Positions 41,719 to 49,608 of a DNA stretch of 64,000 nucleotides are shown in pieces. Positions within the stretch are counted from its first letter, which is position 1, and each line of letters opens with the position of its first letter. Made by a program: the position numbers and the translations under genes. The notes beneath the pieces are model-generated. The model had not been told where the DNA came from. It searched no databases and saw only the letters and a program-made list of their open reading frames with translations. Source of the DNA: an uncultured Bacteroides sp. (lineage in GTDB: Bacteria > Bacteroidota > Bacteroidia > Bacteroidales > Bacteroidaceae). The stretch spans positions 1 to 64,000 of the forward strand of contig USLU01000005.1 of NCBI GenBank assembly GCA_900555635.1, read 5' to 3'.

Positions 41719-42772
41719 AATTCAACTTATATTCAAGTATAGGTTCATCCTTGTTTACATCTGTAGCAAGAATGATACCCTTTTCTTCATTCACCGATAT
41801 ACCATAGATATAATGATCTAATACATATTTACACAGAGGTTCACCCTTTAAGCTAAATACATAAATATATTGCCCTCCATCTATATAGATACCTTTCTGC
41901 CCATTCTGTGCAATTTCCTTAAACGACCGTCCATGAAAAACAGCATATATGGCATTATCCATTACCTGCACATCACTAAAACCCATTATACCTGTAGGAA
42001 TACCATAACCATCGGATATTTGAAATTTAGGTTCTCCATTGGGACCAATGCGTACTACATGTGTACTATCTTTCAAGTTATAAATTTCGAGCACTTCACC
42101 CAATTGGGTTACTGCTGCCAGCACACCATTACGAGAATTGTAATCAATAAAGCTACGCCATGCCTGTGCCAATGCGGGACGAGCATTCTTCAAAGCGTCT
42201 TCGTTGGTAGAAGGGATCTCCCCCATCTTACGCAACAATTTTCCTTGACGATTCATCCAACAGAAACGATTATCACCTGAATAATCGGGAATGATGAAGG
42301 TTGTATCATCGTACATCACAAAGTCCAATGCTCGGAGTATATCTTTATCCAGGTTCACTACTTCTTGACGAAGCAGTGAATCACCGGATAAATCAAATCC
42401 AAACCGAGTTAATTCTGACTTGTTTGCATCGAGTGCCCACAAAAAATCTCCATTCCATCGAATATTTTGTATAGAAATTTGTTCATCGGGTGCTTCTCCA
42501 TGCTTGCCAAAAGAGAGCAAATAGTGAAAATCCCGATAGTGGAAAATATGACAGAAATAGTCCGCTCCATGTAAATCCATCACTACCGCCTTATCTCCTT
42601 GCACCCGAACACGAAAGGGATAACGAAACAAAGCTGTATCCAATGTTATCGCTTTTCCTTTCAGCTCTCGCATTTGCGGAAAGTCCGCATAAGACTGTCC
42701 CTCGCTATGAGGAGAAGATGTACAAGCAGCTAATACCGCAAACAGAAGCAGTATGTTAATTAGGGTTTTCAA
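41717..42772 (-). CDS. 6-bladed beta-propeller lipoprotein in NVEALA locus
   Basis: 351 aa from a TTG at 42772, or 363 aa from an ATG at 42808. The TTG is preferred because AAGGA lies about 10 bases upstream and the signal peptide (LINILLLFAVLAACTSS, lipobox LAAC) then begins at once. Propeller signature: SFGKHGEAPDEQISI, where others have GQGPGEY; also VQVMDNAIYAVF and YVFSLKGEPLCKYVLD. Its start lies inside the 3' end of NVEALA-2 (overlap about 17 bp), so the two are probably translationally coupled. Envelope lipoprotein; role unknown. Confidence 0.8.
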   Translation of the reverse strand: MKTLINILLLFAVLAACTSSPHSEGQSYADFPQMRELKGKAITLDTALFRYPFRVRVQGDKAVVMDLHGADYFCHIFHYRDFHYLLSFGKHGEAPDEQISIQNIRWNGDFLWALDANKSELTRFGFDLSGDSLLRQEVVNLDKDILRALDFVMYDDTTFIIPDYSGDNRFCWMNRQGKLLRKMGEIPSTNEDALKNARPALAQAWRSFIDYNSRNGVLAAVTQLGEVLEIYNLKDSTHVVRIGPNGEPKFQISDGYGIPTGIMGFSDVQVMDNAIYAVFHGRSFKEIAQNGQKGIYIDGGQYIYVFSLKGEPLCKYVLDHYIYGISVNEEKGIILATDVNKDEPILEYKLN

Positions 42773-43013
42773 GACTATAATATCCTTGTACAAGATACAC
42801 TCCAACATGATCTATGGGGCAATCTACAGAGCCAGTTCCAATGCATGTAACATCGCTCCCCCATTCATCAGACGCCAAAGCGTCTATATTTTCCAGCATC
42901 AAGCTCTCTAAACTTTCCCTCTCTGTTTTGATTTGAAAAGATACGGCAATTGTTACAACTAAAAACAAGCCGATAAATAGAAGTTTCTTTTTCATTGTAC
43001 TCATGTTTTTCAT
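42756..43013 (-). CDS. NVEALA-family exported peptide precursor (2)
   Basis: 85 aa. Signal/anchor (KKKLLFIGLFLVVTIAVSF, about 8-26), then LENIDALAS (41-48), a clear variant of NVEALA, and a 37-residue tail with two cysteines (Cys57 and Cys65 in CIGTGSVDC) and GVYLVQGYYS. First gene after the operator/promoter at 43048-43140. Its stop overlaps the propeller gene start. ATGs at 43004 and 42995 are alternative starts. The tail is different from that of NVEALA-1, so the locus makes two distinct products. Confidence 0.78.
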   Translation of the reverse strand: MKNMSTMKKKLLFIGLFLVVTIAVSFQIKTERESLESLMLENIDALASDEWGSDVTCIGTGSVDCPIDHVGVYLVQGYYSLENPN

Positions 43014-43047
43014 ACTAATAATATAATATCTTTTTTAAAAGATGGTA

Positions 43048-43079
43048 CAAAGTTATCGGAAAAGAAAGGAAACCTCAAA
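43048..43079 (-). promoter_or_regulatory. Near-consensus promoter of NVEALA-2 and downstream genes
   Basis: Minus strand TTTG (43079-43076), exactly 20 bp, TAACTTTG (43055-43048). Expected start near 43041, giving a leader of about 28 nt. Confidence 0.7.
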
Positions 43080-43084
43080 ATAAT

Positions 43085-43140
43085 AAGTCTGACAAAGTCT
43101 GACAAAGGCATATTTTAATCCATGTCAGACATTGTCAGCA
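43085..43140 (-). promoter_or_regulatory. Putative operator: inverted pairs of 10-bp-spaced GTCTGACA sites
   Basis: GTCTGACA at 43087-43094 and 43097-43104 (AAGTCTGACA exactly repeated, period 10), then the reverse form TGTCAGAC at 43123-43130 and a variant TGTCAGCA at 43133-43140, again 10 bp apart. The block ends about 6 bp upstream of the -33 box of the NVEALA-2 promoter and starts right after the stop of the winged-helix gene. Tandem half-sites spaced about one helical turn are what PhoB/OmpR-type winged helices bind, so the neighbouring regulator is the likely ligand. Confidence 0.65.
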
Positions 43141-43159
43141 AAAAAAAATTAGTCTATTA

Positions 43160-44248
43160 TTATTCTATTTCTTCGATGGAATGGGGACTTTTTAATTGAT
43201 AACCCAAATTTTCATTTACTATTCGCCAATCTGAAATTTCAGATAAACAATCGCGCAGTCTTTTGATAGTAGTATGCACTCTTTCAGATGTACCTGAACC
43301 ATCCGCCCATAGCAATTCGATTATTTCATTGATCGTTAACCTATAATTTTTCGCCTCCAAGAATCCCTGTAACAGTTTAGCTTGCAACGAAGTCAGTTTC
43401 ACAAACCTATTAGTATTAATCCAATACAATTTTCTGGAATCAGCATCAAAATGCAAATCTTTTTCCAACTGACAAATATGTGCCTGACTTTTTTCAGCAA
43501 CAAAAACAGGCACTTTTTTCTCTATAATTACAGGTACCTTTTTAACAAAGAAACAACGATAAACCTTAGCAATATATTCTTGTATAAAAAACAGCAAGAA
43601 GCAACAAATTACCAGAATACATAGCAAAACCTGATCTTTGATTGTAAAGGCCATCCACCAAGGATTATACAAATACCCCGTCACACCAACTTCGCACCTA
43701 GTGCCCAAATAGTAGGATATAAGACTATCTGATTTTGCCACATATAGCGAATCGTCCGAATATGTATAAGTTTCATGTTCCGACCAATCAGCTACGGATG
43801 CACGCACTATTGTTTTTCCGGAAAATTCCATTTCAGTCAACAGATTCTCCCAAATCCTATTCAATGAATCTGCCACCAATGGCTTTACATGTAATAGATA
43901 TGAATGCATTCCCCGTATATCAGAATAGCGTTCTACGTTATGGATATGCTTTTCATAAGGAATAAGAAAGTTCCGTCGTCCATATTCGCTCTCCAACGTA
44001 ATTTCTATCGGTTCTTTTTTGAGATCAATAGAATCCGTAGGCAAACTTATGTTTCCACTTCTACTGAAGTATATCTCTATTCCACTTCGCTCATGTAGCT
44101 CCTTCACTAGAGCTACACGAAAAGCACTGCAAGCCTGCGCCTTCCAGAATTCCATTCGGTTCTGATACAAAAAATAAGCTGTAATGCCTGCGGCAATGAT
44201 GCCCATAGCTGTATATATCAACAGTAATTTTGTCTTCTCTTTCATCAA
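43160..44248 (-). CDS. Membrane-spanning winged-helix transcription regulator
   Basis: 362 aa. TM1 at 8-28, a predicted periplasmic domain 30-203, TM2 at 205-226, a linker with duplicated KKVPV (236-250) and a C-terminal OmpR/PhoB-type winged helix at about 262-355 (KLTSLQAKLLQGFL, INEIIELLW, HTTIKRLRDCL, NENLGYQL). There is no receiver domain, so it is a one-component regulator with sensing outside the cytoplasm, the mirror of ToxR/CadC in which the DNA-binding domain is N-terminal. Possible partner sites lie at 43085-43140. Own -7 element TAATTTTG at 44276-44269. A second start is the Met at 44245. Confidence 0.85.
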   Translation of the reverse strand: MMKEKTKLLLIYTAMGIIAAGITAYFLYQNRMEFWKAQACSAFRVALVKELHERSGIEIYFSRSGNISLPTDSIDLKKEPIEITLESEYGRRNFLIPYEKHIHNVERYSDIRGMHSYLLHVKPLVADSLNRIWENLLTEMEFSGKTIVRASVADWSEHETYTYSDDSLYVAKSDSLISYYLGTRCEVGVTGYLYNPWWMAFTIKDQVLLCILVICCFLLFFIQEYIAKVYRCFFVKKVPVIIEKKVPVFVAEKSQAHICQLEKDLHFDADSRKLYWINTNRFVKLTSLQAKLLQGFLEAKNYRLTINEIIELLWADGSGTSERVHTTIKRLRDCLSEISDWRIVNENLGYQLKSPHSIEEIE

Positions 44249-44371
44249 TTCAGCAGTTTGTAATTCTGCAAAATTAACAAAAAAAGAAGACTTATAATCA
44301 AACTATTTATAAATATTGCTAGTTCCTACTTAGTATTTATCCAACGACCTATAGATAATACACAATCCTAA

Positions 44372-45541
44372 CTAGTGTTTCATCTTCTCCATTTCAAATC
44401 TTTGAAAACGAAGTACATCGTCAGAATATTCGGGATTTTTTACATGATTCAAGCTAATATACAATCCATCTTCCAAAATAAAAGTAAGATTTGAATTGTA
44501 TGTATATGCAGGAAAAGAAGTCTCTCCAACCACATTCAACTGATTATCTAAAATCATAACAGAAAAGGCTTTTCTGCCCGAACGGAACAAATCAAGATAA
44601 TCGCCCGAATAATCATCAATCTTGCATGGAGGATAAACGAATCGATAATAAACATCTCTATATTTGTCATACAAGATCTTGCCATACGATGCGTGCTCAC
44701 ATTGTTCTTTCAGCATTTTCTGAAAGTCATCGTTATTAGAACGAAAAACAGTAACATTCTCTATGTATTTGCTTTTAGCTTTCTTCTTCTCTACCTGCTT
44801 GTGTACAGAAGAGGTTACATATAAGTCTTCATCAGCAATAAAAGAATATATAAAGCTATTTCCATCGTAACAACAAGAATATTCTGCCCCAAAAGCACCC
44901 ACTGTTCCGAAGTCTTTATAACTAATCAGGGGAGGAAATCTCATAGGAAGTGGCTCTACCGACTTCTGCATTGTATCAATTACTACTTTAACCGGACTTT
45001 TCTCTATCGCCTTATCACCCAACCTAAGATTCATTGTTTGAGGAATGTACAAATTATCACCTATAAAAACCATCTGAGACTTATCACTCGGTATAAAAGG
45101 TATCAATTGCTGGTTTTCTCTTGTTCGCGCATAATCTATCTTCTGTTTTACATTCCCCGTAGTATCTACTACCAATATTGTACTGACATAAACACTCGGA
45201 ATAAAAATGTGTTCCATATCAGCAATGTAGTATCCTCCAAATCCACCAGGCACGGACTTATCTCCTTCCGTATTTATCCACAATCTTTTGACTAAGTTCT
45301 GTGAATCTATTGAATAAATAAGAATCTCACTTTGAGGCAAGTTCTGAAAGCTTAAATAGTTTTTCCCCTTTTCTTCAAATGTAATAACTGAGATTTGAGG
45401 CATCCTCACATCTTCCATAATAGAAAAAGATAAAATTTTATCTTTCTTTTCGAGCATATACAATTCTCCACTGTTTCTATTTGTACAAGAACAGGTTAAC
45501 GCAATCAAACATAAAAACAAGATTTTCTTAATCATATTCAT
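44372..45541 (-). CDS. DUF4221-type lipoprotein
   Basis: 389 aa (392 from the ATG at 45550). Signal MIKKILFLCLIALTCSC with lipobox LTCSC. Predicted beta-propeller-like: LSFQNLPQSEILIYSI, GGFGGYYIADMEHIFIPS, QQLIPFIPSDKSQMVFIGDNLY, and a C-terminal SNLTFILEDGLYISL. The pattern fits the DUF4221 lipoproteins that accompany NVEALA and propeller genes. A promoter-like TAACCTTG at 45565-45558 is so close to the ATG at 45550 that a later Met (45541 or 45535) is more likely. 123 bp upstream of the winged-helix gene, same strand. Function unknown. Confidence 0.75.
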   Translation of the reverse strand: MNMIKKILFLCLIALTCSCTNRNSGELYMLEKKDKILSFSIMEDVRMPQISVITFEEKGKNYLSFQNLPQSEILIYSIDSQNLVKRLWINTEGDKSVPGGFGGYYIADMEHIFIPSVYVSTILVVDTTGNVKQKIDYARTRENQQLIPFIPSDKSQMVFIGDNLYIPQTMNLRLGDKAIEKSPVKVVIDTMQKSVEPLPMRFPPLISYKDFGTVGAFGAEYSCCYDGNSFIYSFIADEDLYVTSSVHKQVEKKKAKSKYIENVTVFRSNNDDFQKMLKEQCEHASYGKILYDKYRDVYYRFVYPPCKIDDYSGDYLDLFRSGRKAFSVMILDNQLNVVGETSFPAYTYNSNLTFILEDGLYISLNHVKNPEYSDDVLRFQRFEMEKMKH

Positions 45542-45742
45542 ACTTCGCATTATTTCGCAAGGTTATCTATATACATGTGATCGTTGATAAAAGAATCAAT
45601 TATAGTTCTGATCTAGCACATCGCTAAAGTTCGCTTTCCCGTAAGGAATTCCTTTAACCTTTTCCATACCTGTCATTACGTTAATTGAATATGCAACAAA
45701 AAAATGCCTTTCATTTCTCTTCAGCAGAGAATTAAAGACTGA

Positions 45743-47302
45743 TCATTCCTTGATTGTCCACCCCCCAATCGTCCTTGTAGCACTATCGAAGTTCACGCCA
45801 ATCTTGAAAATTTTCCTGCCATCCGCCTGAAAAGGAATAGCATACTGCTTACTGTCAATCTGTGCCAAAGCTTCTTCGGGAGTCCCATCGTACTTGAACT
45901 CGAAAACATAGATGGCATCCTGTAGTTTCACAACAACATCCGCACGACCAATGGCGCTATTCACCTCGGCATCTACATACTGCCCCATCAAGCGGAACAG
46001 CAGATAGAAAATGGTCTGGTAATGTTTTTCTGTCTTGTTTTCCAAATCATTGGGAATAGAAGCAAAGAAAGAACGGGTGCGTTCCAGACAACTCTCGATG
46101 TCTCCTTTCAGCAGATCGCGAATAAAAGATACGACATAGAAAGTATTCTGCTGCCCTGGAAGTTGTATATAAGCAGGAAGAAGTGATTCAATAAAACCTT
46201 TACGTACTTCACCATTGGGATATGCCAAGCGATAAATCTGAAAAGCAGGATCGTACCCCTTAATCGTGAGATATCCACTTTGGTAAAGTACCGGAATAGG
46301 ACTTGTTATCTGTTCGGTAGGTGCATCAAACTGTTCATCGGTAGCTTCGACACCTTCCAAGCTACGTACATCGAAATCCGCGCGTTTGAGGATATCTATC
46401 AGGAAAGTCGGGGTTCCTGTAGAGAACCAATAGTTCTTGTATTCCTTTGCGTCAAAAGCATTGAACAGGCTGAAAGGATTATATATATCTGCACAAGATT
46501 TACTGAAGTGATATCCATCATATCGTTGTTTCAAGTGCAAGCAAGCTTCCTGGTAGGTTTCACCGTTCGCCTCAGCCATCCGCTCAATATCAGATTTCAA
46601 TTGAGTAAGCAATTCTTGCTCGGTAATGCCACAAAGCGCACTAAAATCATCACGCATACTAATATTCTTCAGATTATTCAGTTCACTAAAGATACTCAAC
46701 TGGCTGAACTTACTGATACCTGTAATGAAAAGGAAACGAAGATACTGCCCCATCCCTTTGAGAGGGCTAAAGAACTTGCGCATCTCGTTGCGGAGTTGTT
46801 GTTGCAAAGGAATGTCCGAATTGCTATCCAACAGGGGGGCATCATACTCATCAATGAGTACAACTATTTGCTTTCCGGTCTTCTCATAAGCACGTAGGAT
46901 GATTCCCTGCAAACGAGCGGCAGGGGTTTCTTCTTGTTCATTCTTTCCGTAGATCAGCTCCCAGCGAGATAAAAAAAGGTTCAACTGCTCCTGCAAATCA
47001 AACAAAGTTGTATACTTCGTCAAACTGAAATCAACATGCAATACTGGATACACCGTCCAATCCTTTTCCAACTGTTCCATAGCCAAACCTTCGAATAGTT
47101 CTTTCTTGCCTTGGAAGTAGGCTTCAAGTGTAGATATAAGCAGGCTTTTCCCGAATCGGCGGGGACGGCTAAAGAAATAGACTTTATCGGTATTAGTCAG
47201 CCTATAAATCAACTCCGTCTTATCAACATACACGCAATTACGGTTGCGAAGTTCTTCGAAATTCTGTATACCTATCGGATAACGCCGAATATTAAGTTCC
47301 AT
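45743..47302 (-). CDS. AAA-ATPase-like protein with PD-(D/E)XK nuclease-fold C terminus
   Basis: 519 aa. The family opener IRRYPIGIQNFEELRNRNCVYVDKT is seen at the start (in part), Walker A in FSRPRRFGKSLLIS (about 43-56), Walker B in IVVLIDEYDAPL, and RFLFITGISKFSQLS. The C-terminal region has ADVVVKLQDAIYVFEFKYDG, matching the D-x-n-(E/D)-x-K core of a PD-(D/E)XK nuclease. Many copies exist in Bacteroidetes genomes; their role is unknown, with defence or mobile-element links suggested. The ATG at 47302 is used rather than 47326. Single-gene unit between DUF4221 and nagB. Confidence 0.88.
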   Translation of the reverse strand: MELNIRRYPIGIQNFEELRNRNCVYVDKTELIYRLTNTDKVYFFSRPRRFGKSLLISTLEAYFQGKKELFEGLAMEQLEKDWTVYPVLHVDFSLTKYTTLFDLQEQLNLFLSRWELIYGKNEQEETPAARLQGIILRAYEKTGKQIVVLIDEYDAPLLDSNSDIPLQQQLRNEMRKFFSPLKGMGQYLRFLFITGISKFSQLSIFSELNNLKNISMRDDFSALCGITEQELLTQLKSDIERMAEANGETYQEACLHLKQRYDGYHFSKSCADIYNPFSLFNAFDAKEYKNYWFSTGTPTFLIDILKRADFDVRSLEGVEATDEQFDAPTEQITSPIPVLYQSGYLTIKGYDPAFQIYRLAYPNGEVRKGFIESLLPAYIQLPGQQNTFYVVSFIRDLLKGDIESCLERTRSFFASIPNDLENKTEKHYQTIFYLLFRLMGQYVDAEVNSAIGRADVVVKLQDAIYVFEFKYDGTPEEALAQIDSKQYAIPFQADGRKIFKIGVNFDSATRTIGGWTIKE

Positions 47303-47332
47303 ATCTACTACAGTTAATGAGTACAATTATGA

Positions 47333-47340
47333 CAAAGATA
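47333..47340 (-). promoter_or_regulatory. Candidate -7 element for the AAA-ATPase gene
   Basis: Minus strand TATCTTTG; a second copy lies at 47360-47353. No convincing -33 box was found for either. Confidence 0.4.
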
Positions 47341-47362
47341 GCACTTATTCTACAAAGATAAT

Positions 47363-47405
47363 AAAAAAACGCCATTCAATCCTCTTCGACAGAGAATGAA
47401 TGGCG
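47363..47405 (-). terminator. Rho-independent terminator of nagB
   Basis: CGCCATTCA (47370-47378) pairs with TGAATGGCG (47397-47405), with an inner CTCT/AGAG stem, and on the minus strand seven T follow at 47369-47363. It lies about 28 bp after the nagB stop. Confidence 0.85.
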
Positions 47406-47432
47406 CTTCTAAATATTATATACAGAGTCCGC

Positions 47433-48245
47433 TTACTTCAGCAATCCTTCTGCATCCAAATGGTCTGCCTCGATATCCTTGAAATAACGGTAAGTACCCA
47501 CTTTCAATTCATTAGTAGCAGCATCATCGCAAACAATGATACCTTTTTCGTGCATCTGCAATGCACTGATTGTCCACATTTGCATGATAGGACCTTCTAC
47601 CGCATGATAGAGTGCACGAGCCTTGTTGTGACCATTTACAATAATCATCACTTCCTTAGCACTCAGCACAGTGCCTACACCTACTGTCAATGCAGTTTTG
47701 GGAACTTTATTCACGTCGTTATCGAAGAAACGGGAGTTAGCAATGATAGTATCGGTAGTCAACGTCTTCTGACGGGTACGTGAAGACAAAGAAGAACCCG
47801 GTTCATTGAAAGCAATGTGTCCGTCGGGACCGATGCCACCCATAAACAGGTCGATGCCACCGTAAGACTTTATTTTTTCTTCGTAGCGTGCACATTCAGC
47901 ATCCAAGTCGGCCGCATTACCATTCAACAGATTGGTGTTTTCTGGTTTGATGTCGATGTGACTGAAGAAGTTATTCCACATAAAAGAGAAGTAACTTTCG
48001 GGATGATCCTGAGGCAAACCTACATATTCATCCATATTAAAAGTAACCACGTTTTGAAAAGACACGATACCTTTCTTGTTCAAGTCGATCAAACCTTTGT
48101 ACATGCCCAGAGGAGAAGATCCGGTAGGACATCCCAATACAAACGGTTTCTCAGGCGTAGGATTAGCTGCTATGATTTTCGCAGCTACATAATGTGCCGC
48201 CCACTGTGATACGGATTGATAATCCGGCTGAATGATTAGTCTCAT
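47433..48245 (-). CDS. nagB: Glucosamine-6-phosphate deaminase
   Basis: 270 aa, exactly the usual length. Converts glucosamine-6-phosphate to fructose-6-phosphate and ammonia in the cytoplasm. Motifs: GCPTGSSPLGMYKGL (phosphate-binding loop), NMDEYVGL (catalytic Asp of the ring-opening step), GIGPDGHIAFNEPGSSLSSRTR, containing the His/Glu relay, and KALTVGVGT-like TALTVGVGTVLSAKEV. Monocistronic as judged by the terminator after it and the 22-bp inverted repeat before it. Confidence 0.95.
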   Translation of the reverse strand: MRLIIQPDYQSVSQWAAHYVAAKIIAANPTPEKPFVLGCPTGSSPLGMYKGLIDLNKKGIVSFQNVVTFNMDEYVGLPQDHPESYFSFMWNNFFSHIDIKPENTNLLNGNAADLDAECARYEEKIKSYGGIDLFMGGIGPDGHIAFNEPGSSLSSRTRQKTLTTDTIIANSRFFDNDVNKVPKTALTVGVGTVLSAKEVMIIVNGHNKARALYHAVEGPIMQMWTISALQMHEKGIIVCDDAATNELKVGTYRYFKDIEADHLDAEGLLK

Positions 48246-48253
48246 TGTTAATA

Positions 48254-48343
48254 GATTTATGATTTATAATTTATGATCTATGATTTATGATCCATAATTT
48301 ATAGGCTCTATTGTGACGCTGCATAAATTATAAATCATAAATC
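48254..48343. repeat. AT-rich 22-bp inverted repeat between flavodiiron gene and nagB
   Basis: GATTTATGATTTATAATTTATG (48254-48275; shown shorter here as ATTTATGATTTATAATTTA) has a perfect 22-bp complement at 48322-48343, with partial copies of ATTTATGAT in between. It fills the 106-bp gap. It could fold as an mRNA end structure but carries no T-run; a role as dispersed element is equally possible. Confidence 0.7.
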
Positions 48344-48351
48344 ATAAATCT

Positions 48352-49548
48352 CTACCTGTCTTTCTTTAAACGGTCTGCCATGGCACGTGCCAGGTTTTCG
48401 CATTGTTCGTAAGTGATATCTTTCATTGCCTGCTTCATCTCTACCGGGTCGCCTACGATTTCGAACTTGCTCTTTTCTGCAAACTCGCCCATACGCTTCA
48501 CGGCTGCACCTGCCCAGCAGAATGAACCGAAATAGCCGAGATAACGTCCTTTCACCTCACGCACCAATATCTTGGAAAGCAAGGATTCTATTTCGGGATA
48601 AATCTGATTGCTATAGGTAGGACTACCGATAATCAAACCACGGTATTTAAAGATATCCATCAGTATATAAGAGGGATTGCTTTTGCTTACATTATGCATC
48701 ACAATATTCTTGATACCTTGTGCGGAAAGTTCGGCAGCGATGGCCTCAGCCATTTGTTCCGTATTGCCGTACATAGAACCGTATGCAATAACTACACCTT
48801 CGTCGGTGGCATAACGGCTCAACTTATCGTAGATACCGATAACTTTGGCTATATTATCAGTCCACACCGGTCCGTGAGTTGAGCAGATGGTAGAAATAGG
48901 CAGACCGCCCAACTTCGCCAGCGCCTTTTGTACCGGAGAACCATATTTTCCGACAATATTAGAATAGTAACGCACCATCTCATCCCAATATTTATCCAGA
49001 TTGATACGTGTATCGAGGAAACCGCCGTCCAGCGTACCGAAGCATCCGAATCCGTCACCGGCGAAGAGAACACCTTCCGTTTCGTCGAAAGTCATCATCG
49101 TTTCAGGCCAGTGCACCATAGGGGTCATATAAAAACGAAGTGTATGATGTCCTAAAGCAAGGAAATCTTCATCCTTCACCATATACTGTTCGCCTGTCAC
49201 GCCATAAAAACCTTCGATCATGCCGAAAGTCTGCTTATTTCCGACGATAACAATGTCGGGATAATGCTGCTTAATAAGACGGATAGAGCCGGAATGATCC
49301 GGTTCCATGTGGTTGATGATAAGATATTGAATGGGACGATCACCAATAATACATTTAATCTTGCGAAGATATACCTCAAAATAGCAGATATCTACCGTAT
49401 CTATCAACGCTACTGTTTCATCATCTATCAGATAAGAGTTGTAAGACACTCCGTTAGGTAACGGCCACATTCCTTCAAATAAATGCTTGTTGCGGTCATT
49501 CACTCCCACGTAATGGATTTTTCCTTTTATCAAAGTTTTAGGGTTCAT
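48352..49548 (-). CDS. A-type flavoprotein (flavodiiron, FprA family)
   Basis: 398 aa. Metallo-beta-lactamase-like diiron domain with NHMEPDHSGS (His-x-Glu-x-Asp-His), later VHWPETMM and the CSTHGPVW His ligand; after residue 250 a flavodoxin domain (VIAYGSMYGNTEQMAEAIA, FMN phosphate loop) to the C terminus. These enzymes reduce O2 to water or NO to N2O and protect anaerobes from oxygen and nitrosative stress. Cytoplasmic. Candidate -7 element TAATTTTG at 49597-49590. Next gene in the same direction starts at 48245 (nagB). Confidence 0.93.
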   Translation of the reverse strand: MNPKTLIKGKIHYVGVNDRNKHLFEGMWPLPNGVSYNSYLIDDETVALIDTVDICYFEVYLRKIKCIIGDRPIQYLIINHMEPDHSGSIRLIKQHYPDIVIVGNKQTFGMIEGFYGVTGEQYMVKDEDFLALGHHTLRFYMTPMVHWPETMMTFDETEGVLFAGDGFGCFGTLDGGFLDTRINLDKYWDEMVRYYSNIVGKYGSPVQKALAKLGGLPISTICSTHGPVWTDNIAKVIGIYDKLSRYATDEGVVIAYGSMYGNTEQMAEAIAAELSAQGIKNIVMHNVSKSNPSYILMDIFKYRGLIIGSPTYSNQIYPEIESLLSKILVREVKGRYLGYFGSFCWAGAAVKRMGEFAEKSKFEIVGDPVEMKQAMKDITYEQCENLARAMADRLKKDR

Positions 49549-49589
49549 TGTTTACTCTAATTTAGATTGATTCCATATTCTAACAGCGG

Positions 49590-49597
49590 CAAAATTA
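49590..49597 (-). promoter_or_regulatory. -7 element for the flavodiiron gene
   Basis: Minus strand TAATTTTG, 41 bp before the ATG, within the 60-bp gap to the radical SAM gene. Confidence 0.4.
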
Positions 49598-49608
49598 ATG
49601 CTTTTTTC

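Noticed and set aside
41603..41821. 72-codon plus-strand frame over the small-RNA candidate
   Set aside because: It runs past the terminator hairpin and into the antisense of the propeller gene; composition not protein-like.
46280..46897. 205-codon plus-strand frame
   Set aside because: Antisense to the AAA-ATPase/nuclease-fold gene, which is complete.
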